NCBI GenBank assembly: GCA_013335535.1
Contig: JAAXVL010000001.1
Span: 265,764 to 329,763, forward strand
Source of the DNA: Azonexaceae bacterium
GTDB taxonomy: Bacteria; Pseudomonadota; Gammaproteobacteria; Burkholderiales; Rhodocyclaceae
Direction: 5' to 3'
DNA: 64,000 bases
The position numbers and the translations under genes are program-made. The notes beneath the pieces are model-generated. The model did no database searches. It saw only the letters and a list, made by a program, of their open reading frames with translations, and had not been told where the DNA came from. Below, in pieces: positions 34,942-46,201 of the stretch; within the stretch, counting starts at the first letter, position 1; the number at the start of each line of letters is the position of its first letter.

Positions 34942-35751
34942 GTGATTCCCTTCGAGATCATTCCCGCCTATCTGCTGACCGGCGCCGTGGCCGGTTTTTT
35001 TGCCGGGCTGCTCGGCGTGGGCGGCGGCGTCGTGCTCGTCCCGATGCTGACGATTCTTTTTGCCCGGCAGGGTTTTCCGGCCAACGAGGTGCTGCATCTG
35101 GCGCTCGGCACGTCAATCGCGACCATCCTGTTCACTGCCCTCTCCAGCCTGCGTGCGCATCATGCCCATCGCGCCGTGCTGTGGCCGGTGATGCGTGATC
35201 TCACGCCAGGCATCCTGATCGGCGCCTTGTCCGGCGCCTTCCTGGTCGCCCGCATTTCATCGCGGGCGCTGTCGATATTCTTTGTCGGTTTCATGCTGTT
35301 CGTTGCCGTGCAAATGATTGCCAACCTGCGCCCGAAACCGAGCCGCAACCTGCCGGGACGGCTTGGCCTGTGCATCGCGGGCACGTTCATCGGCGGCGTC
35401 GCCAGTCTGGCCGCGATGGGCGGCGGGGCACTGACCGTACCCTATCTGGTCTGGTGCAACGTCCGGCCGCATCAGGCGATCGGGACCTCGGCGGCTGTCG
35501 GTTTGCCAATCGCCATTGCCGGCACCGTCGGCTATATCTCGAGCGGCTGGGGACATTCCGGCTTGCCCGCCGGTAGTTTGGGCTTTGTCTACCTGCCGGC
35601 GCTCGGGGTCATCCTGCTCGCCAGCGTTCTGGCAGCTCCGCTCGGTGCCCGGCTTGCCCATCGTCTGCCCGTGGCTGTCCTCAAGCGGATTTTCGCGGGC
35701 CTGTTGCTGGTGTTGTCGAGCAAGATGCTGTGGAGCCTTTACGGCGGCTGA
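34942..35751 (+). CDS. TauE/SafE family permease (copy B)
   Basis: This 269-residue membrane protein of the TauE/SafE family starts with GTG at 34942. Motifs LLGVGGGVVLVPML and AAMGGGALTVPYL correspond to those of copy A at 24203, and LALGTSIAT and SSLRAHHAH are nearly identical between the two. It follows mdcH closely on the same strand and may belong to the malonate operon; an anion export role, such as for acetate or excess malonate, is conceivable but not shown. It ends 9 bp from the convergent enoyl-CoA hydratase gene. Confidence 0.87.
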   Translation: MIPFEIIPAYLLTGAVAGFFAGLLGVGGGVVLVPMLTILFARQGFPANEVLHLALGTSIATILFTALSSLRAHHAHRAVLWPVMRDLTPGILIGALSGAFLVARISSRALSIFFVGFMLFVAVQMIANLRPKPSRNLPGRLGLCIAGTFIGGVASLAAMGGGALTVPYLVWCNVRPHQAIGTSAAVGLPIAIAGTVGYISSGWGHSGLPAGSLGFVYLPALGVILLASVLAAPLGARLAHRLPVAVLKRIFAGLLLVLSSKMLWSLYGG

Positions 35752-35760
35752 ACCTCTCGT

Positions 35761-36537
35761 TCAACGTGCCTTGAAGGCCGGTTTTCGTTTTGCGAGGAAG
35801 GCGGCCAAACCTTCCTTGTAATCCTCGGTTTCGAGAAAGGCGAAGGAGGCCACCTTTTCCGCATCGCTCAACGGCGTTCCGTCCAGTAGCCGGCGTATCC
35901 ACTGCTTGTGCCAGCCGGCGACCAGCGGTGCCCCGGCGCAAATTCGTTTGGCCGTCGCGTAGGCTTCGTTTTCCGTTTCGCCATCGGCGACAACACGCGT
36001 GACCAGCCCTTTGGCGTAAGCCTCGGCCGAAGTCAGGATGCGCCCTTCGAGCAGGATTTCCTTCATCACCGCTGGCCCGGCCAGGCGCAACAAACCTTCC
36101 ATTTCGCCGGGGTACATCGAAAAACCCAGACGATTGATCGGGGCACCAAAACGGGATGACTCGCCGCAGATTCTGAAGTCGCAGACGCCGGCAATTTCCA
36201 GCCCGCCGCCAATGCAGGCGCCCTGAATCAGCGCCACCGTCGGGTGCGGGCAATTGTCGATGGCCTGCAAGGCGAGGGCGACCTGGCCGTGGTAGTGCAG
36301 CGCCTGTTCGAGCGTCGCCCGATCGGTGACGAACTCCTCGAGATCGCCACCGGCGGCGAAGGCTTCACTACCGGCGCCGCGCAGCACGACGCAGCGAATG
36401 CCACGGTCAACGCTGATTTCAGCCATTTTTTCGGCTAGCTGATTCCACATCCCAAGGTTGATCGCGTTGAGCTTGCCGGGGTTGTTCAGGGTCAGGGTGG
36501 CGACTTCGTTGTCGCAAAAAAAATCAATGGTGCTCAT
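35761..36537 (-). CDS. Enoyl-CoA hydratase/isomerase family protein
   Basis: This 258-residue crotonase-fold protein is probably an enoyl-CoA hydratase or isomerase. The N-terminal LTLNNPGKLNAINLGMW, the oxyanion-hole loop VLRGAGSEAFAAGGDLEEF and the segment IQGACIGGGLEIAGVCDFRI are typical. The second catalytic region reads RLGFSMYPGEMEG and departs from the usual hydratase pattern, so the exact reaction (hydratase, isomerase or decarboxylase-like) is uncertain. It is isolated on the - strand between the malonate module and actP. A 15-nt match to the element core lies at 36397. Confidence 0.82.
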   Translation of the reverse strand: MSTIDFFCDNEVATLTLNNPGKLNAINLGMWNQLAEKMAEISVDRGIRCVVLRGAGSEAFAAGGDLEEFVTDRATLEQALHYHGQVALALQAIDNCPHPTVALIQGACIGGGLEIAGVCDFRICGESSRFGAPINRLGFSMYPGEMEGLLRLAGPAVMKEILLEGRILTSAEAYAKGLVTRVVADGETENEAYATAKRICAGAPLVAGWHKQWIRRLLDGTPLSDAEKVASFAFLETEDYKEGLAAFLAKRKPAFKAR

Positions 36538-36576
36538 GGGTTATCTCGAATGACCGTTCAAAAATTGTGGGATTAA

Positions 36577-36590
36577 TCGATCCAAATCAA
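36577..36590. promoter_or_regulatory. Candidate FNR/ANR-type box upstream of DUF485-actP
   Basis: TCGATCCAAATCAA differs at one position from the FNR/ANR consensus TTGAT-N4-ATCAA. It lies 81 bp before the DUF485 start codon, in the gap shared with the enoyl-CoA hydratase gene. This is a single-site match only. Confidence 0.3.
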
Positions 36591-36670
36591 AGGCAGCGAG
36601 TCTTCTATAAGATAGAATACTGCGGTTGTTTTTGTTGGTAATTATTAATTAAAAGTTAGGAGATAAAGCC

Positions 36671-36991
36671 ATGAGCAGCGCGATGTATGAGCGGATGCGG
36701 GCCAATCCGAAGTTTCAGGAGCTCGTTTCAAGACGGGGGCGTTTCGCCTGGACGTTGGCATTTGTTGTTTTGACCATGTTCTACGGCTTCGTGATGGTCG
36801 TTGCCTTCAACCCGGCGGCGCTCGGCCAGCCGGTGGCTGAAGGTTCCATGTTGACGGTGGGTGTGGCCGTTGAGCTATTCATGTTCATTTTCTTCTGGTC
36901 GCTGACGGCAGTTTACGTCAAGCGCGCCAATACGGAATTTGACGCCCTGACGCAGGAAATCGTCAAGGAAGCCTGGAAGGAGAACAAATAA
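36671..36991 (+). CDS. DUF485 membrane protein (YjcH-like, actP partner)
   Basis: This is a 106-residue protein with two transmembrane helices ([20 protein letters not shown] and [20 protein letters not shown]). DUF485 proteins are encoded next to acetate/monocarboxylate symporters of the SSS family, as with yjcH-actP in E. coli. Its TAA stop shares one base with the actP ATG at 36991, so the pair is coupled. An AGGAG-type site precedes its start. Confidence 0.9.
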   Translation: MSSAMYERMRANPKFQELVSRRGRFAWTLAFVVLTMFYGFVMVVAFNPAALGQPVAEGSMLTVGVAVELFMFIFFWSLTAVYVKRANTEFDALTQEIVKEAWKENK

Positions 36992-38664
36992 TGCGACGTC
37001 TGACTCAACTCGGCACTGCGCTCGGCCTATTTGCCGTTGCCGCCATGGCATTCGCCGGCGGCCCGCTGGAAGGCGTGACGGAAAAGCAGGCGACCAACTG
37101 GCACGCCATCATCATGTTCTGCCTGTTCGTCTGCATGACCATGGGCATCACCTACTGGGCGTCCAGCCGCACCAAGTCGACCGCCGACTTTTACACGGCC
37201 GGCGGCGGTATCACCGGTTTCCAGAACGGTCTGGCGATTGCCGGCGACTACATGTCGGCAGCCACGCTGCTCGGTCTGACCGCCATGGTCTACGGTCAGG
37301 GCTACGACGGCTATATCTACATGCTGGCCTTCTTCGCCGGCTGGCCGATCATCCTGTTCCTGATGGCCGAACGCCTGCGCAACCTCGGCAAGTTCACCTT
37401 CTCCGACATCACCGCCTACCGTCTCGACCAGGGCAAGGTGCGCACCATGGCCGCGATTTCCTCGCTGATCGTGGTCTGCTTCTACCTGATCGCCCAGATG
37501 GTTGGTGCCGGTCAGCTCATCAAGCTGCTTTTTGGTCTGGAATACAACGTCGCCATTTTCGCCGTCGGTATCCTGATGATGGTTTATGTCACGTTCGGCG
37601 GCATGGTCGCCACGACCTGGGTGCAGATCATCAAGGCCTGCATGCTGCTGGCTGGCGGTACGCTGGTCATGTTCCTGGCCTTCAGCCAGTTCGGATTCTC
37701 GTTCCAGACGCTGCTCGAAAAGGCGACGGCTGTGCACAAGCTGGGTCCCAAGCTGATGTATCCGGGCAGCCTGCTGGCTGATCCGGTCACCGCCATTTCG
37801 TTGGGTCTGGGCCTGATGTTCGGCACGGCGGGTCTGCCCCACATCCTGATGCGCTTCTTCACCGTGACCGATGCCAAGGAAGCCCGCAAGTCGGTGCTCT
37901 ACGCCTCCGGTTTCGTTGCCTACTTCTTCAATGTCATCTTCCTGATGGGCTTGTGCGGCATCCTGATCGTCGGCCAGAACCCCGAGTTCTTCGAAGGTGG
38001 TACGGTTGGCGGCAAGCTGATCGGCGGCGGCAACATGGTTGCCATGCACCTGGCAAAGGCCGTCGGAGGCGACATGCTGCTCGGCTTCCTGGCGGCCGTG
38101 GCCTTCGCGACCATCCTCGCCGTGGTATCGGGTCTGGCCCTGGCTGGTGCGTCGGCCATCTCGCACGACCTCTATGCCCGCGTGATCAAGAAGGGTCAAG
38201 CCTCGGAAGCGGCAGAAATCCGCGTTTCCAAGATTGCCACCATCTGCCTTGGTTTCGTTGCCATCATCCTTGGCATCCTCTTCGAAAAGCAGAACATCGC
38301 CTTCATGGTCGGTCTGGCCTTCGGCGTCGCAGCCGCAGCCAACTTCCCCGTGCTTATCCTTTCCATGTACTGGAAGGGGCTGACCACCCGTGGTGCGCTG
38401 GTCGGTGGCTATGGCGGTCTGGTTTCTGCCGTCCTCTTCGTCGTCTTCTCGAAGTCGGTGTGGGTCGATGTGCTGCACAATGCCGCTCCGCTCTTCCCAT
38501 ATACGCAGCCAGCACTGTTTGCCATGCCGATTGCCTTCCTTCTTGCCTACATTTTCTCGAAGACGGATTCGAGTGTGCGTGCCGGTCAGGAAATTGAGGC
38601 CTTTGAAGACCAGTATGTCCGTGCCCAGACGGGTTACGGCGCTGCTTCCGCCAGCAATCACTAA
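36991..38664 (+). CDS. actP: Cation/acetate symporter ActP
   Basis: ActP imports acetate, and in some species propionate or pyruvate, with a cation. The 557-residue sodium:solute symporter family protein has a cleavable-type N-terminus ([10 protein letters not shown]) and about thirteen helices. Family segments include [30 protein letters not shown] sequence at about residues 65-90 and [15 protein letters not shown]. It is followed by a strong terminator. Its place between a malonate-to-acetate pathway and a propionyl-CoA pathway fits a region for short-chain acid use. Confidence 0.93.
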   Translation: MRRLTQLGTALGLFAVAAMAFAGGPLEGVTEKQATNWHAIIMFCLFVCMTMGITYWASSRTKSTADFYTAGGGITGFQNGLAIAGDYMSAATLLGLTAMVYGQGYDGYIYMLAFFAGWPIILFLMAERLRNLGKFTFSDITAYRLDQGKVRTMAAISSLIVVCFYLIAQMVGAGQLIKLLFGLEYNVAIFAVGILMMVYVTFGGMVATTWVQIIKACMLLAGGTLVMFLAFSQFGFSFQTLLEKATAVHKLGPKLMYPGSLLADPVTAISLGLGLMFGTAGLPHILMRFFTVTDAKEARKSVLYASGFVAYFFNVIFLMGLCGILIVGQNPEFFEGGTVGGKLIGGGNMVAMHLAKAVGGDMLLGFLAAVAFATILAVVSGLALAGASAISHDLYARVIKKGQASEAAEIRVSKIATICLGFVAIILGILFEKQNIAFMVGLAFGVAAAANFPVLILSMYWKGLTTRGALVGGYGGLVSAVLFVVFSKSVWVDVLHNAAPLFPYTQPALFAMPIAFLLAYIFSKTDSSVRAGQEIEAFEDQYVRAQTGYGAASASNH

Positions 38665-38682
38665 ACGCTGGCAGTACAAATC

Positions 38683-38716
38683 AAACCCTGACAGCGAAAG
38701 CTGTCAGGGTTTTTTT
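38683..38716 (+). terminator. Intrinsic terminator after actP
   Basis: The arms AAACCCTGACAGC and GCTGTCAGGGTTT (13 bp) close a GAAA tetraloop, followed by a T-run. It lies 18 bp after the actP stop and is one of the clearest terminators in the window. Confidence 0.93.
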
Positions 38717-38809
38717 ATTGATTTTGTTTTTGGTGATTTGGGTTTTTAATGTAGTAAATTTGACGGTGAAGTTGGTGGTTAGAATATCTTCCAGCGAGAG
38801 GAAGGCGGG

Positions 38810-39328
38810 ATGAAAAGAGATATCCAAGCAACGGCTGTTGAACGCATGATGCGAGAGAATGATTTTATTGTCTCGAAGACCAATCCCAAGGGCATCATCA
38901 CCTATGGCAACCCCATATTTATTGAGTTTTCGGGGTATTCCGAAAAGGAACTCCTGGGGTCCCAGCACAACATTGTTCGCCATCCAGACATGCCTCGTGC
39001 CGCTTTCCAGCTGGCCTGGGACACCATCAAGTCGGGCAAGGAGTTCTTTGGCTATGTGAAAAATATGGCGAAGGACGGCAGCTTCTACTGGGTGTTTACA
39101 CACATCACCCCGGATTTCGACGACCAGCGCAATATCGTTGGTTACACCTCGGTCAGACGTTGTCCGAAGCGCGATGCGGTCAGCAAGGTTGAACCCGTCT
39201 ATCGTCAGATGCTTCAGGCCGAAAAGAGCGCAGGGGCACGCGATGCTATCGCGGCCGGCACCAAGGTATTGGTTGATCTGTTGCATCAGACAGGAATGAG
39301 TTATGAAGAGCTCGTCTTTTCCCTTTAA
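38810..39328 (+). CDS. PAS domain energy-taxis protein (CetB/Aer-N-like)
   Basis: This is a 172-residue cytoplasmic protein consisting of one Aer-type PAS domain plus a helical tail. [30 protein letters not shown] and [20 protein letters not shown] match the FAD-binding PAS of Aer. The protein lacks any signalling domain. Its 3' end overlaps the start of the following chemoreceptor by 26 bp. The PAS sensor and MCP output of Aer thus appear split into two proteins, as in Campylobacter CetB and CetA. FAD binding is inferred. Confidence 0.85.
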   Translation: MKRDIQATAVERMMRENDFIVSKTNPKGIITYGNPIFIEFSGYSEKELLGSQHNIVRHPDMPRAAFQLAWDTIKSGKEFFGYVKNMAKDGSFYWVFTHITPDFDDQRNIVGYTSVRRCPKRDAVSKVEPVYRQMLQAEKSAGARDAIAAGTKVLVDLLHQTGMSYEELVFSL

Positions 39329-40586
39329 GCGTCTGTCAGTAGTCCTGCTCATCGTCCTGGGGGCTGGTGCCGCTTTTATTGCGCCCTGGGCTCCGGCTGT
39401 CCTGCTGATTCCTGCCTTACTGCTGATTCTCTGGCCGAACAAGGAGGATCACGCGCCTCTTATGGAGCTTGATCGATTACTTGATCAAGTCGGGCAGGGG
39501 CGGCTCGTCGGGCGCCTGCCTCACGAGCTTGGTGCGTCAAGACTTGAGGCCATTCGGGTCAACCTCAATTCGGCCCTGGATCAAACTGAAACCACGTTTC
39601 GGGAAATCCTGGGGGCACTCAGTGCATCCTCAGAAAATCGGTATTGGCGCCGCTTGCAAACAACAGGGCTCCACGGAAGTTTCAAGAATGTGCTGGAAGA
39701 AATGCAGGCCCTGCTTGACCAGCTTGCTGTCGCTCAGGAGTCCATTGCCAGGGAGGCGCTGTTATCGGAGATTTTTTTACGCTCAGAGCGCGGATTGTCT
39801 TTGGCGATTGATCATGTCGGGACAACATTGAGTGAAGTGGGTGGCCACTCTGAAAACACTAAGGCGCTGGCCGGCGATTTTGCTAATTCGGCCAGTGACA
39901 TGGCCGATGCAGCTAATCGCATGTCCGGTGCATTGGGCGGCGCCCAGTCTTCGGCTGAAAGCAGCGTTCATGCGCTGGCTGACTTGAATGTCAAAGCCAG
40001 CGCTATCCGCCAGCTGACTGGGCAGATTGATGCCATTGCCAAGCAGACCAATCTTCTCGCCCTTAACGCCGCCATCGAGGCGGCGCGGGCGGGAGAAGCG
40101 GGACGCGGTTTTGCTGTTGTTGCCGATGAGGTAAGAAAACTGGCTGACCAGTCCCAGCGGGCTGCAGAGGAAATTGCCGCCGCCATTTCTGCCGTTTCCG
40201 GTTCGATGGAGGGTGTCACCACCCGAATTGGGTCACTGAATCATTCCGTCTCCGAAGCCAGGGCCACTGCTGACGAATTTGGCCAAAAGCTCACGTATTC
40301 GGCGACCTCTGCCGTCAAGGTCAGGGATTTGTCGGCCACCATAGGCCATGGGGCGGAGTCCATGAGCGATTCAATGCGCAAGGTGGCCCTGGCCCAGAAA
40401 GCGCGTGCCGACGTAACCGCCATCTTGCATGGTGAAGACATCGACATCAATAGTGTTCCCGAGATCGAGCGGGAGGCGATCATTGCAGCCAAGGGGCGTC
40501 AGTGGATGAAAGGACATGCTGATCGCGAGGCACTGATCAGCATCTACGACCGATTGTTTGCTGATATTGAAGGACAAATGCGCTAG
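39303..40586 (+). CDS. Methyl-accepting chemotaxis protein lacking its own sensor (CetA-like)
   Basis: This is a 427-residue receptor with an N-terminal membrane hairpin ([30 protein letters not shown], about residues 12-45) and almost no periplasmic part. A helical linker leads to the methyl-accepting signalling domain, whose hairpin tip reads [20 protein letters not shown] followed by [17 protein letters not shown]. It overlaps the PAS protein gene by 26 bp and probably receives the redox signal from that protein. The C-terminal tail ([20 protein letters not shown]) contains no CheR-tether pentapeptide that I can see. Confidence 0.88.
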   Translation: MKSSSFPFKRLSVVLLIVLGAGAAFIAPWAPAVLLIPALLLILWPNKEDHAPLMELDRLLDQVGQGRLVGRLPHELGASRLEAIRVNLNSALDQTETTFREILGALSASSENRYWRRLQTTGLHGSFKNVLEEMQALLDQLAVAQESIAREALLSEIFLRSERGLSLAIDHVGTTLSEVGGHSENTKALAGDFANSASDMADAANRMSGALGGAQSSAESSVHALADLNVKASAIRQLTGQIDAIAKQTNLLALNAAIEAARAGEAGRGFAVVADEVRKLADQSQRAAEEIAAAISAVSGSMEGVTTRIGSLNHSVSEARATADEFGQKLTYSATSAVKVRDLSATIGHGAESMSDSMRKVALAQKARADVTAILHGEDIDINSVPEIEREAIIAAKGRQWMKGHADREALISIYDRLFADIEGQMR

Positions 40587-40622
40587 ACCGTAGCGCCGTC
40601 GAGCAGAGTGACGTCACCAGCC

Positions 40623-41282
40623 TCAGCTGGCGGCACCATCGCGAATCTTGGCCAAGGCTTCGCGGCCAGACAGCAGGTGGTCATGCATGAGTTTTTCGGC
40701 CTTTGCGGCATCGCCGGCCTGCAGCGCCGCCATGATCAGACGGTGTTCATCCAGAGATTGTTGCAGGCGGCCCTCGAGTGAAAGCGAGTGCAAGCGTGAG
40801 AGTTTCAAGACCTTGCGCAAGTCCTGGATGACCGACAGCAACCAGCGGTTGCCCGACAGTTCCTGGATTTTTTTGTGGAATTCCTGATTGGACTCGAAGA
40901 AGCCATCAATGCGCCCATCGCGAGCTGCGGCCTCAAGCTGTTCATGAATGCCCTTCAGTGCTGCAATGTCGGCGGGTTTTGCGCGCTTGACCGCTTCTGC
41001 CGCACAGCGGCCTTCCAGCAAAGCGATCAGCGGGAATATGTCGTCCATGTCCTGCCGGGAAATCTCGGTTACGTAGCAGCCACGACGGGGTCTTAGATCG
41101 ACCAGCCCTTCCGATGCGAGAACCTTGAGTGCCTCGCGCAACGGGGTACGCGAAATACCGTATTCTTCGGCGAGTTTCTGTTCGTCGATCCAGGTGCCCG
41201 GGGTCAGTTCGTGTGCGAAGATGCGTTGACGCAGTCGTTCGGCCACTTCCTGATAGAGCGCGGTAGGTGCGATACGTGTCAT
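40623..41282 (-). CDS. GntR/FCD regulator divergent from methylmalonyl-CoA mutase
   Basis: This 219-residue GntR-family regulator has the winged helix with FAHELTPGTWIDEQKLAEEY and GISRTPLREALKVLASEG, and an FCD domain with conserved His residues (EFHKKIQELSGN). It is divergent from the mcm-meaB-pccBA genes across a 166-bp gap with palindromes. It probably controls propionyl-CoA or methylmalonyl-CoA metabolism. Ligand and direction of control are not visible. It is distinct from the regulator at 25010, with which it shares only the family architecture. Confidence 0.87.
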   Translation of the reverse strand: MTRIAPTALYQEVAERLRQRIFAHELTPGTWIDEQKLAEEYGISRTPLREALKVLASEGLVDLRPRRGCYVTEISRQDMDDIFPLIALLEGRCAAEAVKRAKPADIAALKGIHEQLEAAARDGRIDGFFESNQEFHKKIQELSGNRWLLSVIQDLRKVLKLSRLHSLSLEGRLQQSLDEHRLIMAALQAGDAAKAEKLMHDHLLSGREALAKIRDGAAS

Positions 41283-41330
41283 TGTTTTGGTGTGATGAGA
41301 TTGAGCCGATCGGGACTTTGCCGACTTGCT

Positions 41331-41344
41331 TCCATAATTATGGA
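41331..41344. promoter_or_regulatory. 14-bp perfect palindrome, candidate GntR operator
   Basis: TCCATAATTATGGA is a perfect inverted repeat in the gap between the GntR gene and methylmalonyl-CoA mutase, nearer the regulator. Position and symmetry suit an autoregulatory operator. Confidence 0.5.
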
Positions 41345-41391
41345 TAAAGTATTATGTAGGGCTTGGTATGTCAAGCTGGGCCCAAAAGCGT

Positions 41392-41406
41392 AGAATTTTG
41401 AATTCT
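41392..41406. promoter_or_regulatory. Second inverted repeat upstream of mcm
   Basis: The arms AGAATT and AATTCT flank a 3-bp centre (TTG), 43 bp before the mcm start codon. It could be a second operator or overlap the mcm promoter. Confidence 0.35.
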
Positions 41407-41448
41407 GCATCATAAGCCCGAAAAAATCGAATCAGCGAGGGGTATGTC

Positions 41449-43599
41449 ATGTCTGAAAAGTTCTTTGATTCCAATAACCTGGATGCCTGGGAAAAGGCCG
41501 CAGCCAAACAGTCTCCGGGTGGCGATGTCGGGAATCTGGTTTGGAATACCCCCGAAGGCCTAGCGGTCAAGGCACTGTATACCAAGGCCGATGTCGCAGG
41601 TCTCGAATTTGCCGATACCCTGCCGGGTTTCGCACCCTATCTGCGCGGCCCGCAGCCGACGATGTATGCCGTCAAGCCATGGACGATTCGTCAGTATGCT
41701 GGCTTCTCCACCGCCGAGGCGTCCAACGCTTTCTACCGCAAGGCGCTCGCTGCTGGCGGCCAAGGGGTTTCGGTGGCTTTTGACTTGGCGACGCATCGTG
41801 GTTATGACTCCGATAATGCCCGCGTTACGGGTGACGTCGGCAAGGCCGGCGTGGCGATTGATTCCGTCGAAGACATGAAGATCCTCTTCGACAGCATTCC
41901 ACTCGACAAGATTTCCGTCTCGATGACGATGAACGGCGCCGTGCTGCCGATTCTCGCCGGCTATATTGTTGCCGCTGAAGAACAGGGCGTTTCGCAGGAC
42001 AAGCTGTCTGGCACCATTCAGAACGACATTCTCAAAGAATTCATGGTGCGGAATACATACATCTATCCGCCCAAGCCGTCGATGAAGATCATCGCCGATA
42101 TTTTCGGCTACACGGCGCAGCACATGCCGAAGTTCAATTCGATCTCGATTTCCGGCTATCACATCCAGGAAGCCGGCGCCAACCAGGCTATCGAACTGGC
42201 TTTCACGCTGGCCGACGGCATGGAATACGTGCGCACTGGCGTCGCTTCCGGCATGGACGTCGACACCTTCGCTGGCCGCCTGTCTTTCTTCTGGGCGGTG
42301 GGCATGAATTTCTACCTCGAAATTGCCAAGATGCGCGCCGGCCGCTTGTTGTGGGACCGCATCATGACCGGTTTCAACGCCAAGAGCCCAAAGTCGAAGA
42401 TGCTGCGTACGCATAGCCAGACCTCCGGCTGGTCGCTGACCGAGCAGGATCCGTACAACAACGTCGTGCGCACCACCATCGAAGCGATGGCGGCCGTTTT
42501 CGGCGGTACCCAGTCGCTGCACACCAATGCGCTTGATGAGGCCATCGCGTTGCCGACGGAGTTCTCGTCGCGCATTGCTCGCAACACGCAGCTGATCATC
42601 CAGGAAGAAACCCACATCACGAACGTGGTCGATCCGTGGGCTGGTTCCTACATGATGGAAAAGCTGACCCAGGACATGGCCGACAAGGCCTGGGGCATCA
42701 TCCAGGAAATCGAAGCGATGGGGGGCATGACCAAGGCCGTCGAATCGGGCTGGGCCAAGATGCAGGTCGAAACCTGCGCCGCCGACAAGCAGGCGCGCAT
42801 CGATTCTGGCAAGGATGTCATCGTCGGTGTGAACAAGTACAAACTGGCCAAGGAAGATGCGATCGACATTCTCGACATCGACAACCATGCCGTGCGTGAC
42901 TCGCAAATTGCCCGTCTCAAGCAGATCCGCGCGACGCGCGACAGTGCTGCGGTCAATGCAGCCCTGGAAGCCCTGACCAAGGCTGCTGAAACCGGCGAAG
43001 GGAATCTGCTCGATCTGACCGTCAAGGCCATGCGTCTGCGTGCCACGGTTGGTGAAGTATCCGATGCGCTGGAAAAGGTCTTTGGCCGCTTCCGTGCCAA
43101 CAACCAGACCATTTCGGGTGTTTACGGAGGTGTTGTGGAGGGTCAGGAAAGCTGGGAAAAGATCAAGGCCGATGTCGCCAAGTTCGCCGAAGAAGAAGGC
43201 CGTCGCCCGCGCATCATGATCGCCAAGCTCGGTCAGGACGGTCATGACCGGGGCGCCAAGGTCGTCGCTACCGCCTATGCCGACCTCGGTTTCGACATCG
43301 ACATGGGACCGCTCTTCCAGACACCGGAAGAAGCCGCCCGTCAGGCCATCGAAAATGACGTGCATGCGGTTGGCGTGTCGTCACTGGCCGCTGGCCACAA
43401 GACACTGCTGCCGCAACTGGTCAAGGCCTTGAAGGACCAGGGCGGTGACGACATCATTGTTTTCGCCGGTGGCGTGATTCCGGCCCAGGACTACGATTAT
43501 TTGTACAACGCAGGCGCCAAGGCCATTTTCGGACCGGGAACGCGGATCGAGGATTCGGCCATCAAGGTCATCGAAGAAATTCGTAAGGCCCGCGGCTAA
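41449..43599 (+). CDS. scpA: Methylmalonyl-CoA mutase (adenosylcobalamin-dependent)
   Basis: The mutase interconverts (R)-methylmalonyl-CoA and succinyl-CoA. The 716-residue chain combines the TIM-barrel substrate domain ([40 protein letters not shown]) with a C-terminal B12-binding domain carrying the cobalt-ligand motif DGHDRG (DxHxxG) at about residue 596. It is thus the single-chain type that acts as a homodimer. It is followed 7 bp later by meaB and then by the carboxylase genes. No methylmalonyl-CoA epimerase gene is visible in the window. Confidence 0.95.
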   Translation: MSEKFFDSNNLDAWEKAAAKQSPGGDVGNLVWNTPEGLAVKALYTKADVAGLEFADTLPGFAPYLRGPQPTMYAVKPWTIRQYAGFSTAEASNAFYRKALAAGGQGVSVAFDLATHRGYDSDNARVTGDVGKAGVAIDSVEDMKILFDSIPLDKISVSMTMNGAVLPILAGYIVAAEEQGVSQDKLSGTIQNDILKEFMVRNTYIYPPKPSMKIIADIFGYTAQHMPKFNSISISGYHIQEAGANQAIELAFTLADGMEYVRTGVASGMDVDTFAGRLSFFWAVGMNFYLEIAKMRAGRLLWDRIMTGFNAKSPKSKMLRTHSQTSGWSLTEQDPYNNVVRTTIEAMAAVFGGTQSLHTNALDEAIALPTEFSSRIARNTQLIIQEETHITNVVDPWAGSYMMEKLTQDMADKAWGIIQEIEAMGGMTKAVESGWAKMQVETCAADKQARIDSGKDVIVGVNKYKLAKEDAIDILDIDNHAVRDSQIARLKQIRATRDSAAVNAALEALTKAAETGEGNLLDLTVKAMRLRATVGEVSDALEKVFGRFRANNQTISGVYGGVVEGQESWEKIKADVAKFAEEEGRRPRIMIAKLGQDGHDRGAKVVATAYADLGFDIDMGPLFQTPEEAARQAIENDVHAVGVSSLAAGHKTLLPQLVKALKDQGGDDIIVFAGGVIPAQDYDYLYNAGAKAIFGPGTRIEDSAIKVIEEIRKARG

Positions 43600-43606
43600 C
43601 TCTCGG

Positions 43607-44617
43607 ATGAATCTGGGCGAAGCTCCCGTGCGTGCCAATATTCTGTCTGCTGCCGATCAGTTGCTGGTCGACGGCGTGTTGGGCGGCCAGCGCCGTGCGC
43701 TGGCCAAGGCCATCACGCTGATCGAGTCGACACGGCCGGATCATCAGCAGCGCGCCCAGCAGGTCCTCAATGCAATTTTGCCGAGCACTGGCAAGGCGAT
43801 CCGTATTGGTATTTCCGGCGTGCCGGGGGCGGGTAAGTCCACTTTCATCGAGGCGCTCGGCGTTTGGCTCATAGAACAGGGCAAGAAACTGGCTGTACTG
43901 GCCGTTGACCCCTCGTCTTCGGTGTCGGGTGGCTCCATTCTCGGTGACAAGACGCGGATGGAATTGCTCAGCCAGCGTGAGGAGGCCTTCATCCGGCCCA
44001 GTCCCTCATCGGGTTCGCTCGGTGGCGTTGCTGAAAAGTCGCGGGAGGCTATGCTGCTCTGCGAAGCCTCGGGCTACGACGTAATCATCATCGAAACCGT
44101 CGGTGTCGGCCAGTCGGAAACGACGGTGGCAGGGATGGTCGACATGTTTTGCCTGCTCCAGTTGCCGAATGCTGGCGACGATCTGCAGGCGATCAAGAAA
44201 GGCATTGTCGAGATCGCCGACATGGTCATCATCAATAAGGCCGATATCGACCGTCAGGCTACTGCCGTGGTCCGCGCCCAATGGCGCAACGCGCTGCACA
44301 TGCTGCGTCCCGCATCGCCCAACTGGGCGCCGCCTGTCATCACGTTGTCAGCCTTGCACAAGGAAGGTATCGCCGATTTCTGGGAACAGGTCGAAAAGTA
44401 TCAGGCTGCCTTGAAGCCGACCGGCGAATTCGAGGCCAAGCGTCAGCATCAGGCCCTGAGCTGGATGTGGCAGCTGATCGATTCAGGCCTGCGTCAGTAT
44501 TTCCGTCATCACCCGCGCGTGCAGGAAAATCTGCCCGCCTTCACCCGATCCGTCGAGGAGGGCCATACGACCCCGGCTGCTGCCGCGTATGCGCTGCTCG
44601 ACTATCTGAAACACTAA
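43607..44617 (+). CDS. meaB: Methylmalonyl-CoA mutase-associated GTPase MeaB (ArgK)
   Basis: This is a G3E P-loop GTPase that loads and protects the cobalamin cofactor of methylmalonyl-CoA mutase. The P-loop is GVPGAGKST at about residues 71-79. VLAVDPSSSVSGGSILGDKT, IIETVGVGQSE and VIINKADI are the switch and NKxD motifs. It has 336 residues. The immediate mcm-meaB linkage is the usual one and supports function. Confidence 0.94.
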   Translation: MNLGEAPVRANILSAADQLLVDGVLGGQRRALAKAITLIESTRPDHQQRAQQVLNAILPSTGKAIRIGISGVPGAGKSTFIEALGVWLIEQGKKLAVLAVDPSSSVSGGSILGDKTRMELLSQREEAFIRPSPSSGSLGGVAEKSREAMLLCEASGYDVIIIETVGVGQSETTVAGMVDMFCLLQLPNAGDDLQAIKKGIVEIADMVIINKADIDRQATAVVRAQWRNALHMLRPASPNWAPPVITLSALHKEGIADFWEQVEKYQAALKPTGEFEAKRQHQALSWMWQLIDSGLRQYFRHHPRVQENLPAFTRSVEEGHTTPAAAAYALLDYLKH

Positions 44618-44644
44618 TCACCCGATCCACTTAGGGAGTTTTCT

Positions 44645-46180
<1,536 letters not shown>

Positions 46181-46201
46181 GCGTCAGGGAGAAAAAGGAA
46201 T

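Noticed and set aside
36397..36411. Element copy in the enoyl-CoA hydratase gene
   Set aside because: Only the 15-nt core AATGCCACGGTCAAC matches; the A-rich half is absent, so it is not listed as a copy.
37027..38679. 550-residue - strand frame opposite actP
   Set aside because: It is antisense to a well-supported symporter gene, has Gly/His/Asp-rich low-complexity composition and no domain. It is a shadow of GC-rich coding sequence, as are the frames opposite mcm, pccB, pccA and ccmF.
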